DNA from: Thalassotalea atypica
GTDB lineage: Bacteria > Pseudomonadota > Gammaproteobacteria > Enterobacterales > Alteromonadaceae
Reading direction: 5' to 3'
Assembly: GCF_030295975.1 (NCBI RefSeq)
Contig: NZ_AP027364.1
Span: forward strand, 2,170,001 to 2,234,000
DNA length: 64,000 nucleotides
In this document: in pieces, positions 55,013 through 63,837 of the stretch
Position numbering within the stretch: position 1 is the stretch's first letter
Layout of the letters: each line of letters opens with the position of its first letter
Notes under the pieces: model-generated
What the model was told of the DNA's origin: nothing
Database searches by the model: none
The model's input: the letters and a program-made list of their open reading frames with translations, nothing else
Made by a program: the position numbers and the translations under genes

Positions 55013-55843
55013 TTATTTAGGTTGAGAACCTACCTTGTCTACAAGAAAAATGGTGTCAAAGACATCCGCTGTTTTATACCCTAAATTTTTGTCGCCGTTT
55101 ATTGGGGTTATAGCAGTAGAGCCAACAAAGTGTTCTCGTTCAGTGCTACCATCGTTATCGCAATACGCCAACATAAAACCAATTTTTTTACCCCGTTTTA
55201 GTTCTACAGGGTGATTATCATTTGATCCTAATTCATAACTATCATCATATAGCGTCACAGCGACTTCCCAAACCATTTGATAAGGTGGTGTCTGTTGTCT
55301 TCGCCATTGGCTATTAACGTGATCATTTAGTAAAAGAAATGTTGGTGCTTTTCTTTCGTCTAGTTTTCCGATATCGACCACTTGATTGTCTAACGCAATA
55401 TGGTAGGCGAAAGCGTTAAAATTAAACTGGTGATCGCCTCCTGAATTGTCTTCATCGACAAAAACCTCTAAACAGTCGTCATCCCAATACTTAATTAGAG
55501 GATCGGCGTGCTGGTCAAACAAAATATCATCGGTAATTTCTGCAGCAATATATAGATAACTCGTATCCCACAACAATTTATAACGACCAGAGAAGTCCTT
55601 TTCTGTTGGCATTTCCCCTAAAATATGATGGTTGATATCTCGCCAATCTGCGCTATTCCACGCTGATTCGGCTAGTTGCCCGTCAATTTTTATTGGCGCG
55701 CTACTGCGCTCAACATTCAACAAGCTCGCACTTTTCTTTGATGTTGCTGCCACTGTAACTTTTGACGTAGTACACATAATCAAAATCAACAAACCAAACA
55801 ATATTTGTAGTGTGGTTTTCTTAAAGCATGTTGCTATCTTCAT
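55013..55843 (-). CDS. Secreted CBM9-like carbohydrate-binding protein
   Basis: This protein of about 276 residues has a signal peptide (KKTTLQILFGLLILIMCTTS) and a family-9 carbohydrate-binding-like beta-sandwich: APIKIDGQLAESAWNSADWR near residue 45, YLYIAAEITDD, and DDCLEVFVDEDNSGG. Such domains bind sugar ends or act as standalone periplasmic proteins of sugar loci. The ATG at 55843 overlaps the gluconokinase stop by four bases, so an upstream start at 55879 is unlikely. It is the last gene of the GPH-GH94-gluconokinase operon. Confidence 0.8.
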   Translation of the reverse strand: MKIATCFKKTTLQILFGLLILIMCTTSKVTVAATSKKSASLLNVERSSAPIKIDGQLAESAWNSADWRDINHHILGEMPTEKDFSGRYKLLWDTSYLYIAAEITDDILFDQHADPLIKYWDDDCLEVFVDEDNSGGDHQFNFNAFAYHIALDNQVVDIGKLDERKAPTFLLLNDHVNSQWRRQQTPPYQMVWEVAVTLYDDSYELGSNDNHPVELKRGKKIGFMLAYCDNDGSTEREHFVGSTAITPINGDKNLGYKTADVFDTIFLVDKVGSQPK

Positions 55844-56394
55844 GTCGTCAGTTCCGAAGTAATTTTGTGAGCGATACAAAGCTCTGATGCGCGCGTAGTT
55901 AAATTCGTAAAACTCTCATTAGCATCGAGTATTTCGACATCTGACTCTTCTATAGTGGGATATTCCAAATCAGTCAGTTGGCTATCAAGAAAGTCTACGC
56001 TAACGAAGTGTCCTTCTCTATTTTCCATTCGTTGTTTGATCGTACGTTTGTTCGCAGTCAACATGATAAAAAGTTGATTAAAACCTATTTCTCTAAACTG
56101 CTGTCGGTGCGCCTTTTTCAAACCTGAATAAGCGAGAATAACAGAATCAATACTTTTAGTTCCATTGGCTAAGTACGAACACAACCTATTAACCCACTCC
56201 TGCCTGATGGCCGCAGTTAATGGAACACCGTTTGACATCATAGATTTTGCTTTAGTCGTGTGGAAGTCATCAGCCTCGATAAAATCAAAGGCAAATGCTT
56301 CTGACAAATGCTTTGCTAACGTAGATTTACCGGTGCCACTGACTCCCATCACAATAATCAATAAGGGTTTAGTGTTTAACAGAACTCTTGTCAT
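55840..56394 (-). CDS. gntK: Gluconokinase
   Basis: The 184-residue kinase phosphorylates gluconate to 6-phosphogluconate for the pentose-phosphate or Entner-Doudoroff route. It has the P-loop VMGVSGTGKSTLAKHL near residue 15, the FIEADDFHTTKAKSMMSNGVPL substrate region near residue 36 and a lid with KQRMENREGHF near residue 121, all as in GntK/IdnK. Both ends overlap neighbours by four bases. Its coupling to a GH94 phosphorylase suggests that gluconate is the phosphorolysis product. Confidence 0.94.
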   Translation of the reverse strand: MTRVLLNTKPLLIIVMGVSGTGKSTLAKHLSEAFAFDFIEADDFHTTKAKSMMSNGVPLTAAIRQEWVNRLCSYLANGTKSIDSVILAYSGLKKAHRQQFREIGFNQLFIMLTANKRTIKQRMENREGHFVSVDFLDSQLTDLEYPTIEESDVEILDANESFTNLTTRASELCIAHKITSELTT

Positions 56395-58781
56395 TTTCTC
56401 GGTACTCTTATTTCAAGGACGTAGGTATTGCCAAGCTCTGCATCCGTAATAACGTTGTCATTTAGTAAATTACCGTCTTGTATCACCTGAACCTCTTGTT
56501 GCTCATGTCTTGAAATCGTAAATTCATACCAAGCGCCTTTAAACTGGCGTTTCCCTGATATTGTATCCAAGCAATCAGGTAATTTAGGATTTACAGTTAA
56601 ATGACCTTTATAGCCTTTAAGACCGCACAATTCTTCTATAATGCAGCGATAAACCCATGCAACTGTGCCAGTATTGAATAGATGACTCGAACGCCCTGCC
56701 TGCTCAGGAAACTGATAATATGCTCCCCGATAGTAATTCGGAATATAGACCGGTAGTTGTCCCTTTTTAATCATGTCTGATTTTGTCGGAATCATCTTTT
56801 TTAGTAATTGAAAAGCCTGATTATACTCACCAACCTGATACAAACTATATACATAAAATGCGCTAGCATGGTTATAGACTGAGCCATTTTCAGCAACTCC
56901 CGGATGTTTTTGAGTTAAACGCCCTATGTCTTCTCTCATTTTGGTATAACTGGGCGCTAACATCATCACGCCAAAAGGCGTGTTTAACTGACGTTCAATT
57001 TCATTGAGCATACTAAACTTTTTAGCAGTTCCTGCTGCCCCGCTGAGCAATGCCCAGCTTTGAGGGTTTAGATAAATACGACCTTCATCGTCATCTTTGA
57101 CACCAAAAACCGTATCATCATCTGTGATCCCTCGAGCATACCAACTGCCATCCCAAAGATAATGATTTACAGCGTTATTAATATCATGACTTGTGCGTTT
57201 ATAATCCGATATTTTTTCGGCTGAATAGTTTTCAATATACTGTTCAGCAGTTTGACACCAACAATTGATGGCATAAGCCGTGGCTAACGACAACCAACTA
57301 GACACCCCTCTTCCTTTATGACCAACCATATTCATTGGGTCACACCAATCACCTTGTTCTATATAGCTAAGGCCCCTATGATCTCTGGCAGCAATTAATC
57401 TCGCTAGCCCTTTTTCTATATGAGTGATTACAGTTTGTGGTGTCTGGCTATCACTAAAAGGCAAGGTGTGGGTTAGTAAATTAGCGTCATTTGTTTCATC
57501 TAAATAGGCCTGCAAAAATATCGTCAACCAGACACCGTGATCCGCATGTGGAATTTGGTTGATGTATTTTAGTGTTGCTTCAGGGTGGAGCAATATACCG
57601 TCCGGCATTGAACCATCGACACTTTGCTGCGCTAATGCAGTTAAGAATGCACTTCGAGCTTTAGCTGGTTCGATAAAACATAAGCCCATATTATCTTGCA
57701 AGTAATTCCGCGTTTGCGGATCGGTGGTCAAACGATTCACACCACCGTGATAAAATACTTGTCGAGGTAACCAAGTGTTTGCAAATTGACTAAACTCCTT
57801 ATCTTCACAGTCTATAGTCAGAACATTAAAAGATTGGGAAATATATTGCTCATATTCCTGTTTAATATTCGTCACGTTATTATCGTGTGAAAAATACTTA
57901 TCTCTTATCTTACTTAGCTCAGTTTGATCTTTAACAGCACCGAAAACAAACTGATGTTCTATAGATTGCTTAGCAGACAACTTATGTTGAAATTGCATCA
58001 CAGCAACGGGCGTTTCATATACGGCTCGCTGACATGATAAATAAGCCTTTCGAATTTGATCAGGTTTGCTTAAACCACCCTCACCTTCGAAGCTTGAACT
58101 TATCGTAGTCCATGCGCACGGTTTATTTTTTGAAAGCAAAAAAGTGATGTCTTTCAACTTTTTATTCTTTTGATATTCCTCAGTTTTTTGATAGGGAGTT
58201 ATTGATTTTGCAATAATAGCATTTAAACATGCGTCATAATCCGCACTTTGGTTCATCCAAGATTTATAACCAACTGAAAAATAGGGATAAACACTGATAT
58301 TTCTGACCGTTTTACTATTGTTTTTAAGTTTCATTGTCCAGATCTCTTCAGCTCCATTAATTGGTAACGAAACCGATAGGAACACTGTTAAGTCAAGCCG
58401 TTTGACCGTCCAACTAATCTCTGAAGGACCTACGGAAAAAACAAACTCATCTGGTTTTTTACGACAAGGTTCGTGAGGTGCAGAGAATACTTCACCACTG
58501 TTTTCATCTTTAACGTAAATAAATCTCCCTGGATGATGAGCAAAATAAGGATGCTCCGGCTGAACAAACGTTTTCGCTTCTAATGCCGGACTTTGGCTAT
58601 ATTTACTCGGCTCTGGTTGCAAAAATTGTGCAATAGCATATCCTCGACAATTCATTTGAACTAACAGTTCACTATTCCATAAATAGCCGCACGCATTTGG
58701 CATAGCGAGTGGGCAGGTTAAATTTACCATTCGATTATCATTCGGCATAACAACAAGTGGCGTTGAATTACGATCTGCCAT
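56391..58781 (-). CDS. GH94-family phosphorylase, probably cellobionate phosphorylase
   Basis: This 796-residue cytoplasmic protein is a GH94-type disaccharide phosphorylase. It has an N-terminal beta-sandwich (to about residue 290) and an alpha/alpha barrel with NYLQDNMGL near residue 360, the GDWCDPMN motif (residues 477-482) containing the acid catalyst, and GSVYNHASAFYVYSL before the C-terminal cap. Length fits cellobionic acid phosphorylases (about 790). That enzyme converts cellobionate and phosphate into glucose-1-phosphate and gluconate, and the next gene is gluconokinase. GH94 membership is firm; acceptor specificity is inferred. Confidence 0.85.
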   Translation of the reverse strand: MADRNSTPLVVMPNDNRMVNLTCPLAMPNACGYLWNSELLVQMNCRGYAIAQFLQPEPSKYSQSPALEAKTFVQPEHPYFAHHPGRFIYVKDENSGEVFSAPHEPCRKKPDEFVFSVGPSEISWTVKRLDLTVFLSVSLPINGAEEIWTMKLKNNSKTVRNISVYPYFSVGYKSWMNQSADYDACLNAIIAKSITPYQKTEEYQKNKKLKDITFLLSKNKPCAWTTISSSFEGEGGLSKPDQIRKAYLSCQRAVYETPVAVMQFQHKLSAKQSIEHQFVFGAVKDQTELSKIRDKYFSHDNNVTNIKQEYEQYISQSFNVLTIDCEDKEFSQFANTWLPRQVFYHGGVNRLTTDPQTRNYLQDNMGLCFIEPAKARSAFLTALAQQSVDGSMPDGILLHPEATLKYINQIPHADHGVWLTIFLQAYLDETNDANLLTHTLPFSDSQTPQTVITHIEKGLARLIAARDHRGLSYIEQGDWCDPMNMVGHKGRGVSSWLSLATAYAINCWCQTAEQYIENYSAEKISDYKRTSHDINNAVNHYLWDGSWYARGITDDDTVFGVKDDDEGRIYLNPQSWALLSGAAGTAKKFSMLNEIERQLNTPFGVMMLAPSYTKMREDIGRLTQKHPGVAENGSVYNHASAFYVYSLYQVGEYNQAFQLLKKMIPTKSDMIKKGQLPVYIPNYYRGAYYQFPEQAGRSSHLFNTGTVAWVYRCIIEELCGLKGYKGHLTVNPKLPDCLDTISGKRQFKGAWYEFTISRHEQQEVQVIQDGNLLNDNVITDAELGNTYVLEIRVPRK

Positions 58782-60177
58782 GCTTCAACCCACTCTCATC
58801 CAGTTGCTGTGCTTCAAACTGCAAATCACTTTCTGTTTCCTCAGCTAATTCCATTTGTATCTTGCTTAGTTGCTCATCAGATAACGGGTAATAACGAATT
58901 AGCATTACAGCAACAAACGCAAATCCCGCAGGAATAATCGTCATCAATAAAACAATCCCCTGCTCAGATGCATCCGTTTGTTCTATATTAGCCACATAAC
59001 CCATAGAAGCGAGTACCCAGCCGATCATCGCACCTGCAATAGCACCACCTAATTTTTGTGCAAATGCAGCAGCAGAAAACACCATGGCTGTAGCTCTACG
59101 ACCATTTTTCCAGGTGGAATAGTCTGCACAGTCAGCATACATAGAAAAAACAATGGGCGACTTTGGCCCCAAAGCTAAGCCAATCATAATTTGTAAGACA
59201 TACATAGTGGTTATACTTTGACTGTCGACAAAATAAAAACATGCAGATAACACTGCAACAATACTCATCAGAATCAGCAATAATGTTTTTTTATCTAGCC
59301 ATCTAGTTAGCATGGGCGTTATTGCCGCGCCCGTTGCTAAAGCAAGTAAATAGGCCATAGAAAAACTGCCTATTAAATCGGGCCGTGTTACATAGTATTT
59401 AAAGTAAAAGGTGCCAGTACTGGCTCTAAGAGTTATGGTCATCATAATAATGAGTGCCATAGCAAATAAAATCAGCCAAGGTTTGTTTCTTGTAAGGTCC
59501 AAAATATCATCAAGCACAGCAGTTTTTTGATGTTTAGGAGGATGAATACGTTCTTTAGTCGTTTTAAACGTTACAAAAAATAAAACAGCTGCCACTACGC
59601 CATAACACAGCATCGTCATTTGCCACCCTAACTTTTCATCTCCTTGCCCCAGATAACTCACTAATTCTGGGGTCAAATAAGCGACCAAACTGCCACCAGA
59701 AAAAGCGCCGATAAACCTAAAGCTTGTAAGTGCTGTTCGTTCTTTAGTATCACTTGTAACAACACCTAGTAATGCACCATAAGGTACATTAATAAACGTA
59801 TAACTAAGCATCATCAAAATATAAGTAAAGTAGGCCCAGATAAGTTTTCCATCGTCGCCCAAATCAGGCACGGTAAAAGTGAGCACCCCAGCCGCCATTA
59901 TCGGTAATATGCCCCAAACCAGATAAGGTCTAAACTTCCCGTATCGAGAATTAGTGCGATCAGCAAAAGCGCCCATAAGTGGATCAGAAACCGCGTCAAT
60001 AACGCGTGTAACCAACATCATAGTCCCAACTGCCGCGGCAGGTAGACCAAAAACATCGGTATAAAAAATAAAAAGAAATACATCAAATACCCGCCAATAA
60101 AAATTGCTAGCGACATCGCCACAGGCGTACCCCACTTTTTCGGATATTGATAGTTTATGTGTGTTTCGGATAAGCAA
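58768..60177 (-). CDS. GPH-family sugar:cation symporter (MFS)
   Basis: The 469-residue inner-membrane protein has 12 predicted helices and the GPH/MelB hallmarks: KVGYACGDVASNFYWR at the start, VIDAVSDPLMGAFADRTNSRYGKFRPYLVWG near residue 60 and FINVPYGALLG near residue 128. It would import the disaccharide used by the GH94 enzyme, whose gene starts within its last 14 bases. It is the first gene of the operon, divergent from a TonB receptor across a 527-base control region. Confidence 0.93.
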   Translation of the reverse strand: MLIRNTHKLSISEKVGYACGDVASNFYWRVFDVFLFIFYTDVFGLPAAAVGTMMLVTRVIDAVSDPLMGAFADRTNSRYGKFRPYLVWGILPIMAAGVLTFTVPDLGDDGKLIWAYFTYILMMLSYTFINVPYGALLGVVTSDTKERTALTSFRFIGAFSGGSLVAYLTPELVSYLGQGDEKLGWQMTMLCYGVVAAVLFFVTFKTTKERIHPPKHQKTAVLDDILDLTRNKPWLILFAMALIIMMTITLRASTGTFYFKYYVTRPDLIGSFSMAYLLALATGAAITPMLTRWLDKKTLLLILMSIVAVLSACFYFVDSQSITTMYVLQIMIGLALGPKSPIVFSMYADCADYSTWKNGRRATAMVFSAAAFAQKLGGAIAGAMIGWVLASMGYVANIEQTDASEQGIVLLMTIIPAGFAFVAVMLIRYYPLSDEQLSKIQMELAEETESDLQFEAQQLDESGLKHGRS

Positions 60178-60274
60178 CTCTATTCTTCCTCTATTGTTCT
60201 TATAAGAGAGTCACGTCCTTGTGACAAAAACCTTTACTTGGTATTCATGATATATCTATAAACTGCAAACCTAA

Positions 60275-60288
60275 TGAGAACGCTTACA
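60275..60288. promoter_or_regulatory. LacI-type operator, weak copy (site 1)
   Basis: TGAGAACGCTTACA matches TGTAAGCGCTTACA in 11 of 14 positions; the right half is perfect. It is 98 bases before the GPH symporter start and is probably a symporter-side operator. Confidence 0.5.
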
Positions 60289-60361
60289 TCCCAAAGCTAA
60301 TAGTTAAACAAATTATTTCATTAATTTAAGAGTGAAAATCTATAAGTAAAAACAAACCCAA

Positions 60362-60375
60362 TGTAAGCGCTTTCA
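60362..60375. promoter_or_regulatory. LacI-type operator (site 2)
   Basis: TGTAAGCGCTTTCA differs from the perfect palindrome TGTAAGCGCTTACA at one position. The central AAGCGCTT with a C-G core is typical of LacI-family sugar repressors. Confidence 0.7.
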
Positions 60376-60582
60376 TTTAATATAGCTTTTGTATAAAAAA
60401 AACACAACCCTAATAAAATTACACAAATAAACATATCATTACTGCTTTTTAACGGTTAATATTCAATTAGTTAGCCGGCCAGTTGCGTTACAGTTAAGTT
60501 ACAGCTGGAGAAAAAACAACCTGTATTGTTAACAAATAATCAAAATAACTATTGACGTCTATTTTAATTTAAACTAGCTTTA
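60376..60582. other. Middle of the divergent control region
   Basis: Between operator sites 2 and 3 I see AT-rich sequence without open frames. TTGACG (60552-60557) could be a -35 box for the TonB receptor, but no good -10 follows at 17 bases. Confidence 0.4.
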
Positions 60583-60596
60583 TGTAAGCGCTTTCA
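60583..60596. promoter_or_regulatory. LacI-type operator (site 3)
   Basis: TGTAAGCGCTTTCA is identical to site 2. It is 109 bases before the TonB receptor ATG. Confidence 0.72.
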
Positions 60597-60640
60597 AAGT
60601 TAAAACCCTCTTTAGAAGAGGTATTTTTTTTAAAATACAA

Positions 60641-60654
60641 TGTAAGCGCTTACA
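60641..60654. promoter_or_regulatory. LacI-type operator, perfect palindrome (site 4)
   Basis: TGTAAGCGCTTACA is a perfect 14-base palindrome, 51 bases before the TonB receptor ATG, probably close to the transcription start. The regulator gene is not in this window. Confidence 0.78.
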
Positions 60655-60704
60655 AATAGTCATTAATTTATAATAATGATAAAAAAGGAAATCGAGGGGG
60701 AAAA

Positions 60705-63698
60705 ATGACGTATAAAAAGTTTAATAAAACAAAGTTAGCTACCAGTCTATCTTTGATTTTAGGCGCATCAGTAGCAATACCTGCTCACGCTGCACCAGAA
60801 GATGAGAAAGACGAAATTGAAGTAATTGAAGTTAGAGGTATTCGTGGCAGCCTTGTTAAAGCGATGGATATCAAACGTAATGCAAATGGTGTCGTAGACG
60901 CAATCAATGCTGAGGATATGGGTAAATTCCCAGATACTAACCTTGCAGAATCATTGCAACGCATTACGGGTGTTTCTATTGACCGTGACAACGGCGAAGG
61001 TTCAAAAGTGACTGTTCGTGGTTTTGGCCCTGACTATAACGTAGTAACGTTAAATGGTCGCCAAATGCCAACAGCTAACATTAACGATACTAGTGCGTCA
61101 GATTCTCGCTCTTTTGATTTCGCAAACCTCGCCTCTGAAGGCGTCAGCGCTGTTGAAGTCTATAAAACAGGTCGCGCTGATATACCGACAGGTGGTATCG
61201 GTTCAACAATTAACATCATAACAATTAAACCACTGGCCATTGGTGAAGAACGTGCTTCTATTGGTGTTAAAGGTGTTCATGATACTTCGTCAGAAGATGG
61301 CAGAAGCTTAACTCCTGAAATTTCAGCCTTATATAGTAATACATTTGCGGATAACACGTTTGGTATTGCACTGACTGCAAGCGTACAAGAACGCGATAGT
61401 GGCTCTGCTCGAGCTGGTGTTGATAACGGTTGGCGTCCACAAACTGGAGGCGTTGGTGACTGGGGCTCTGTTGGTGACGGTCCAAATCAAATCAACGTAC
61501 CTGCTGATGGTGTTACTTACGCTGTACCACATAACGTACTTTATGGTTTTAGCGAAACAGAGAGAACCCGTACTAATGGTCAATTAACGTTACAATACCA
61601 ACCAGTTGAAAACGTAACAGCTACCTTTGACTATACCTACTCTAAGCTTGAACAAGAATTGAATCAGAATATTCACTCTGTTTGGATGAGCTTAAACTAT
61701 GCTGGCCAACCTACAGGCTCTGAGTGGACTGATCCAAACGGTAGTAATGTTGCTGCACCTATCTTTATTCACGATATGGACGGTCCTTCTGACTTAGTTA
61801 GTCAAGTTGAGCAAAGTGCCCAAGTAAATGAAAACAAGTCGTTAGGTTTCAACTTGGAATACCTTGTGAATGCTAACTTATCATTCAACTTGGATTTCCA
61901 CAGTTCAGAAGCTGAAGCAAAACCAGACAGCATTTACGGTAACAGTAATACCATCCAAATGGCGACATGGACACGTGCTGAAACCAAAGTTGACTTTTCT
62001 TCGGGCTTTCCTGTTGTAGAAGTAGTTTTCCCTGATGGCACTGCCGGTTTAACACCAGAAGGTGTAATGACCACAGGTACAAGCTTCAGAAACAGTTACA
62101 TGAAATCAGAAATCGACCAATTGCAACTAAACGGTACATACATCTTTGATGAAGGTATTGTTGAAAGTATCGATTTTGGTGTTGGTTTCAATAAGGTAGA
62201 CAACCGTAACGCATTTGGCCGTGCAGAACGTCCTAACTGGGGTGGTACAGGTTCACCAGATGACATCGACGATGCATTCTTACTTGATAGCATGGATACT
62301 ATGGTTGACCGTTTTGACAACCTACCCGGTGATAAATCGAACATGATTAACCAGTTCTGGGCTACAGATTTCAATACCATTGCTGATTTAGTCGGAAGCC
62401 TATACGGTGATCCAAACGACCCTACTGCGTGGCCTTGCGGTACAACGATTTGTGCACCAAGTGAGTTTGAAACTGATCGTCGTACTGAAGAAGAATCTGT
62501 TAGCGCTTATATTAAAGCAAACATGAGTTTTGAAATTGGCGACCGACCAGCAAACTTAGTCGTTGGCTTACGTTATGAACAAACTGATGTAACGTCAAAA
62601 ACGTTATTGCCTGAAATTAATGCTATAGGCTGGGTTTCAACGAATGAGTTCCAAATTGTTCGTGGTGATGCACAGTTCTTTACTGATGAAGGTGATTACG
62701 ATTACATTCTACCTAGTGTTGACTTTGACATTGAAGTCACTGATGACATGGTATTCCGTGCGTCATACAGCGAAACTATTACCCGCCCTGGTTACGGTAA
62801 CCTAACAGCAGGTTCTAGTTTAGACGAAGTACGTAATGTTGATAACGGACGTGGTTCACGTGGTAACGTTGGTTTAGAGCCATTAGAGTCTCAAAACATT
62901 GACTTGTCATTTGAATATTACTACGACGAAGGTAGCTATGCGTCAATTGGCTACTTCCGTAAAGATGTTGATAATGTTATTGGTACACGAGAAGTCACTG
63001 AACAACCTTATGACACAACAAGCCCCGTAGAAGGTGCTCGTTACCAAGAAGCTGTGGCAGCAACAGGTGGTGATCCATCTAATAGTGCTGCGATTCGCGC
63101 TTATCTTGCCGCTAACTACGCAGACGGAGAGTACGTAATTGTAGATCCAGGCGGTGACCCGGTTAAAAACCAAATTTGGGGTCACCCTACGGGCAACGAC
63201 CCATTAAGCGTTTTGTTTAGCCAGCCGTATAACCAAGGCTCAAACAAAGTTGATGGTTTTGAGTTTGCTGTTCAACATTTGTTTAGTGATACCGGCTTCG
63301 GTGCTATCGTCAACTACACGATCGTAGATAGCGACGTTGAGTATGATGATGCTGATCATGGTGATGAAAATACACCATTACTTGGCGTAAGTGATTCATA
63401 CAACATCGTCGGTTTTTATGACAAAGACGGCCTTCAAGTACGTGTTGCCTACAACTGGCGTGATGACTTCTTACAAGGTCTGAATGATGGTCAAGGTTCA
63501 AACCCGGTCTATGTTGAAGATTATGGTCAACTAGATGCAAATATCAGTTATGACTACAACGACAATTTGACCGTGTTTGTTGAAGGGATAAACCTCACTG
63601 ATGAATATACTCGTTCATATGGTCGTCATAAGTTGATGGTTAAAAACATTCAGCAAATGGGCCCTCGATATAACATTGGTCTTCGCTACAAGTTCTAG
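60705..63698 (+). CDS. Large TonB-dependent receptor of the sugar locus
   Basis: This 997-residue outer-membrane receptor has a signal peptide (cleavage near AHAAPE), a TonB-box-like IEVIEVRGIRGSLVKAMD, a plug with MGKFPDTNLAESLQRITGVS, VTVRGFGPDYNVVTLNGRQM and AVEVYKTGRADIPTGGIG, and a long barrel ending in NIGLRYKF. This form is typical of receptors for oligosaccharides in marine Gammaproteobacteria. It has a strong GAGGGGG ribosome binding site. With the GPH symporter and GH94 enzyme divergent and sharing operators, it is the likely outer-membrane importer of the same glycan. Confidence 0.94.
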   Translation: MTYKKFNKTKLATSLSLILGASVAIPAHAAPEDEKDEIEVIEVRGIRGSLVKAMDIKRNANGVVDAINAEDMGKFPDTNLAESLQRITGVSIDRDNGEGSKVTVRGFGPDYNVVTLNGRQMPTANINDTSASDSRSFDFANLASEGVSAVEVYKTGRADIPTGGIGSTINIITIKPLAIGEERASIGVKGVHDTSSEDGRSLTPEISALYSNTFADNTFGIALTASVQERDSGSARAGVDNGWRPQTGGVGDWGSVGDGPNQINVPADGVTYAVPHNVLYGFSETERTRTNGQLTLQYQPVENVTATFDYTYSKLEQELNQNIHSVWMSLNYAGQPTGSEWTDPNGSNVAAPIFIHDMDGPSDLVSQVEQSAQVNENKSLGFNLEYLVNANLSFNLDFHSSEAEAKPDSIYGNSNTIQMATWTRAETKVDFSSGFPVVEVVFPDGTAGLTPEGVMTTGTSFRNSYMKSEIDQLQLNGTYIFDEGIVESIDFGVGFNKVDNRNAFGRAERPNWGGTGSPDDIDDAFLLDSMDTMVDRFDNLPGDKSNMINQFWATDFNTIADLVGSLYGDPNDPTAWPCGTTICAPSEFETDRRTEEESVSAYIKANMSFEIGDRPANLVVGLRYEQTDVTSKTLLPEINAIGWVSTNEFQIVRGDAQFFTDEGDYDYILPSVDFDIEVTDDMVFRASYSETITRPGYGNLTAGSSLDEVRNVDNGRGSRGNVGLEPLESQNIDLSFEYYYDEGSYASIGYFRKDVDNVIGTREVTEQPYDTTSPVEGARYQEAVAATGGDPSNSAAIRAYLAANYADGEYVIVDPGGDPVKNQIWGHPTGNDPLSVLFSQPYNQGSNKVDGFEFAVQHLFSDTGFGAIVNYTIVDSDVEYDDADHGDENTPLLGVSDSYNIVGFYDKDGLQVRVAYNWRDDFLQGLNDGQGSNPVYVEDYGQLDANISYDYNDNLTVFVEGINLTDEYTRSYGRHKLMVKNIQQMGPRYNIGLRYKF

Positions 63699-63709
63699 CG
63701 AGCAAGAAG

Positions 63710-63745
63710 ACAATGGCGGTAAAATTAGCGCCGCCATTGTTTTTA
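63710..63745 (+). terminator. Rho-independent terminator of the TonB receptor
   Basis: ACAATGGCGG (63710-63719) pairs with CCGCCATTGT (63731-63740) around an 11-base loop, followed by TTTT. It begins 12 bases past the receptor stop; the halogenase-like gene therefore needs readthrough or its own promoter. Confidence 0.93.
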
Positions 63746-63837
63746 CTACATAAAGAGCCTTTATTTTTGATTTATAGAGGCACTTTTATTACTCTGAAAT
63801 TATACAAAATTTCGTTTAATCAGGTTGTCGAAGTCGT

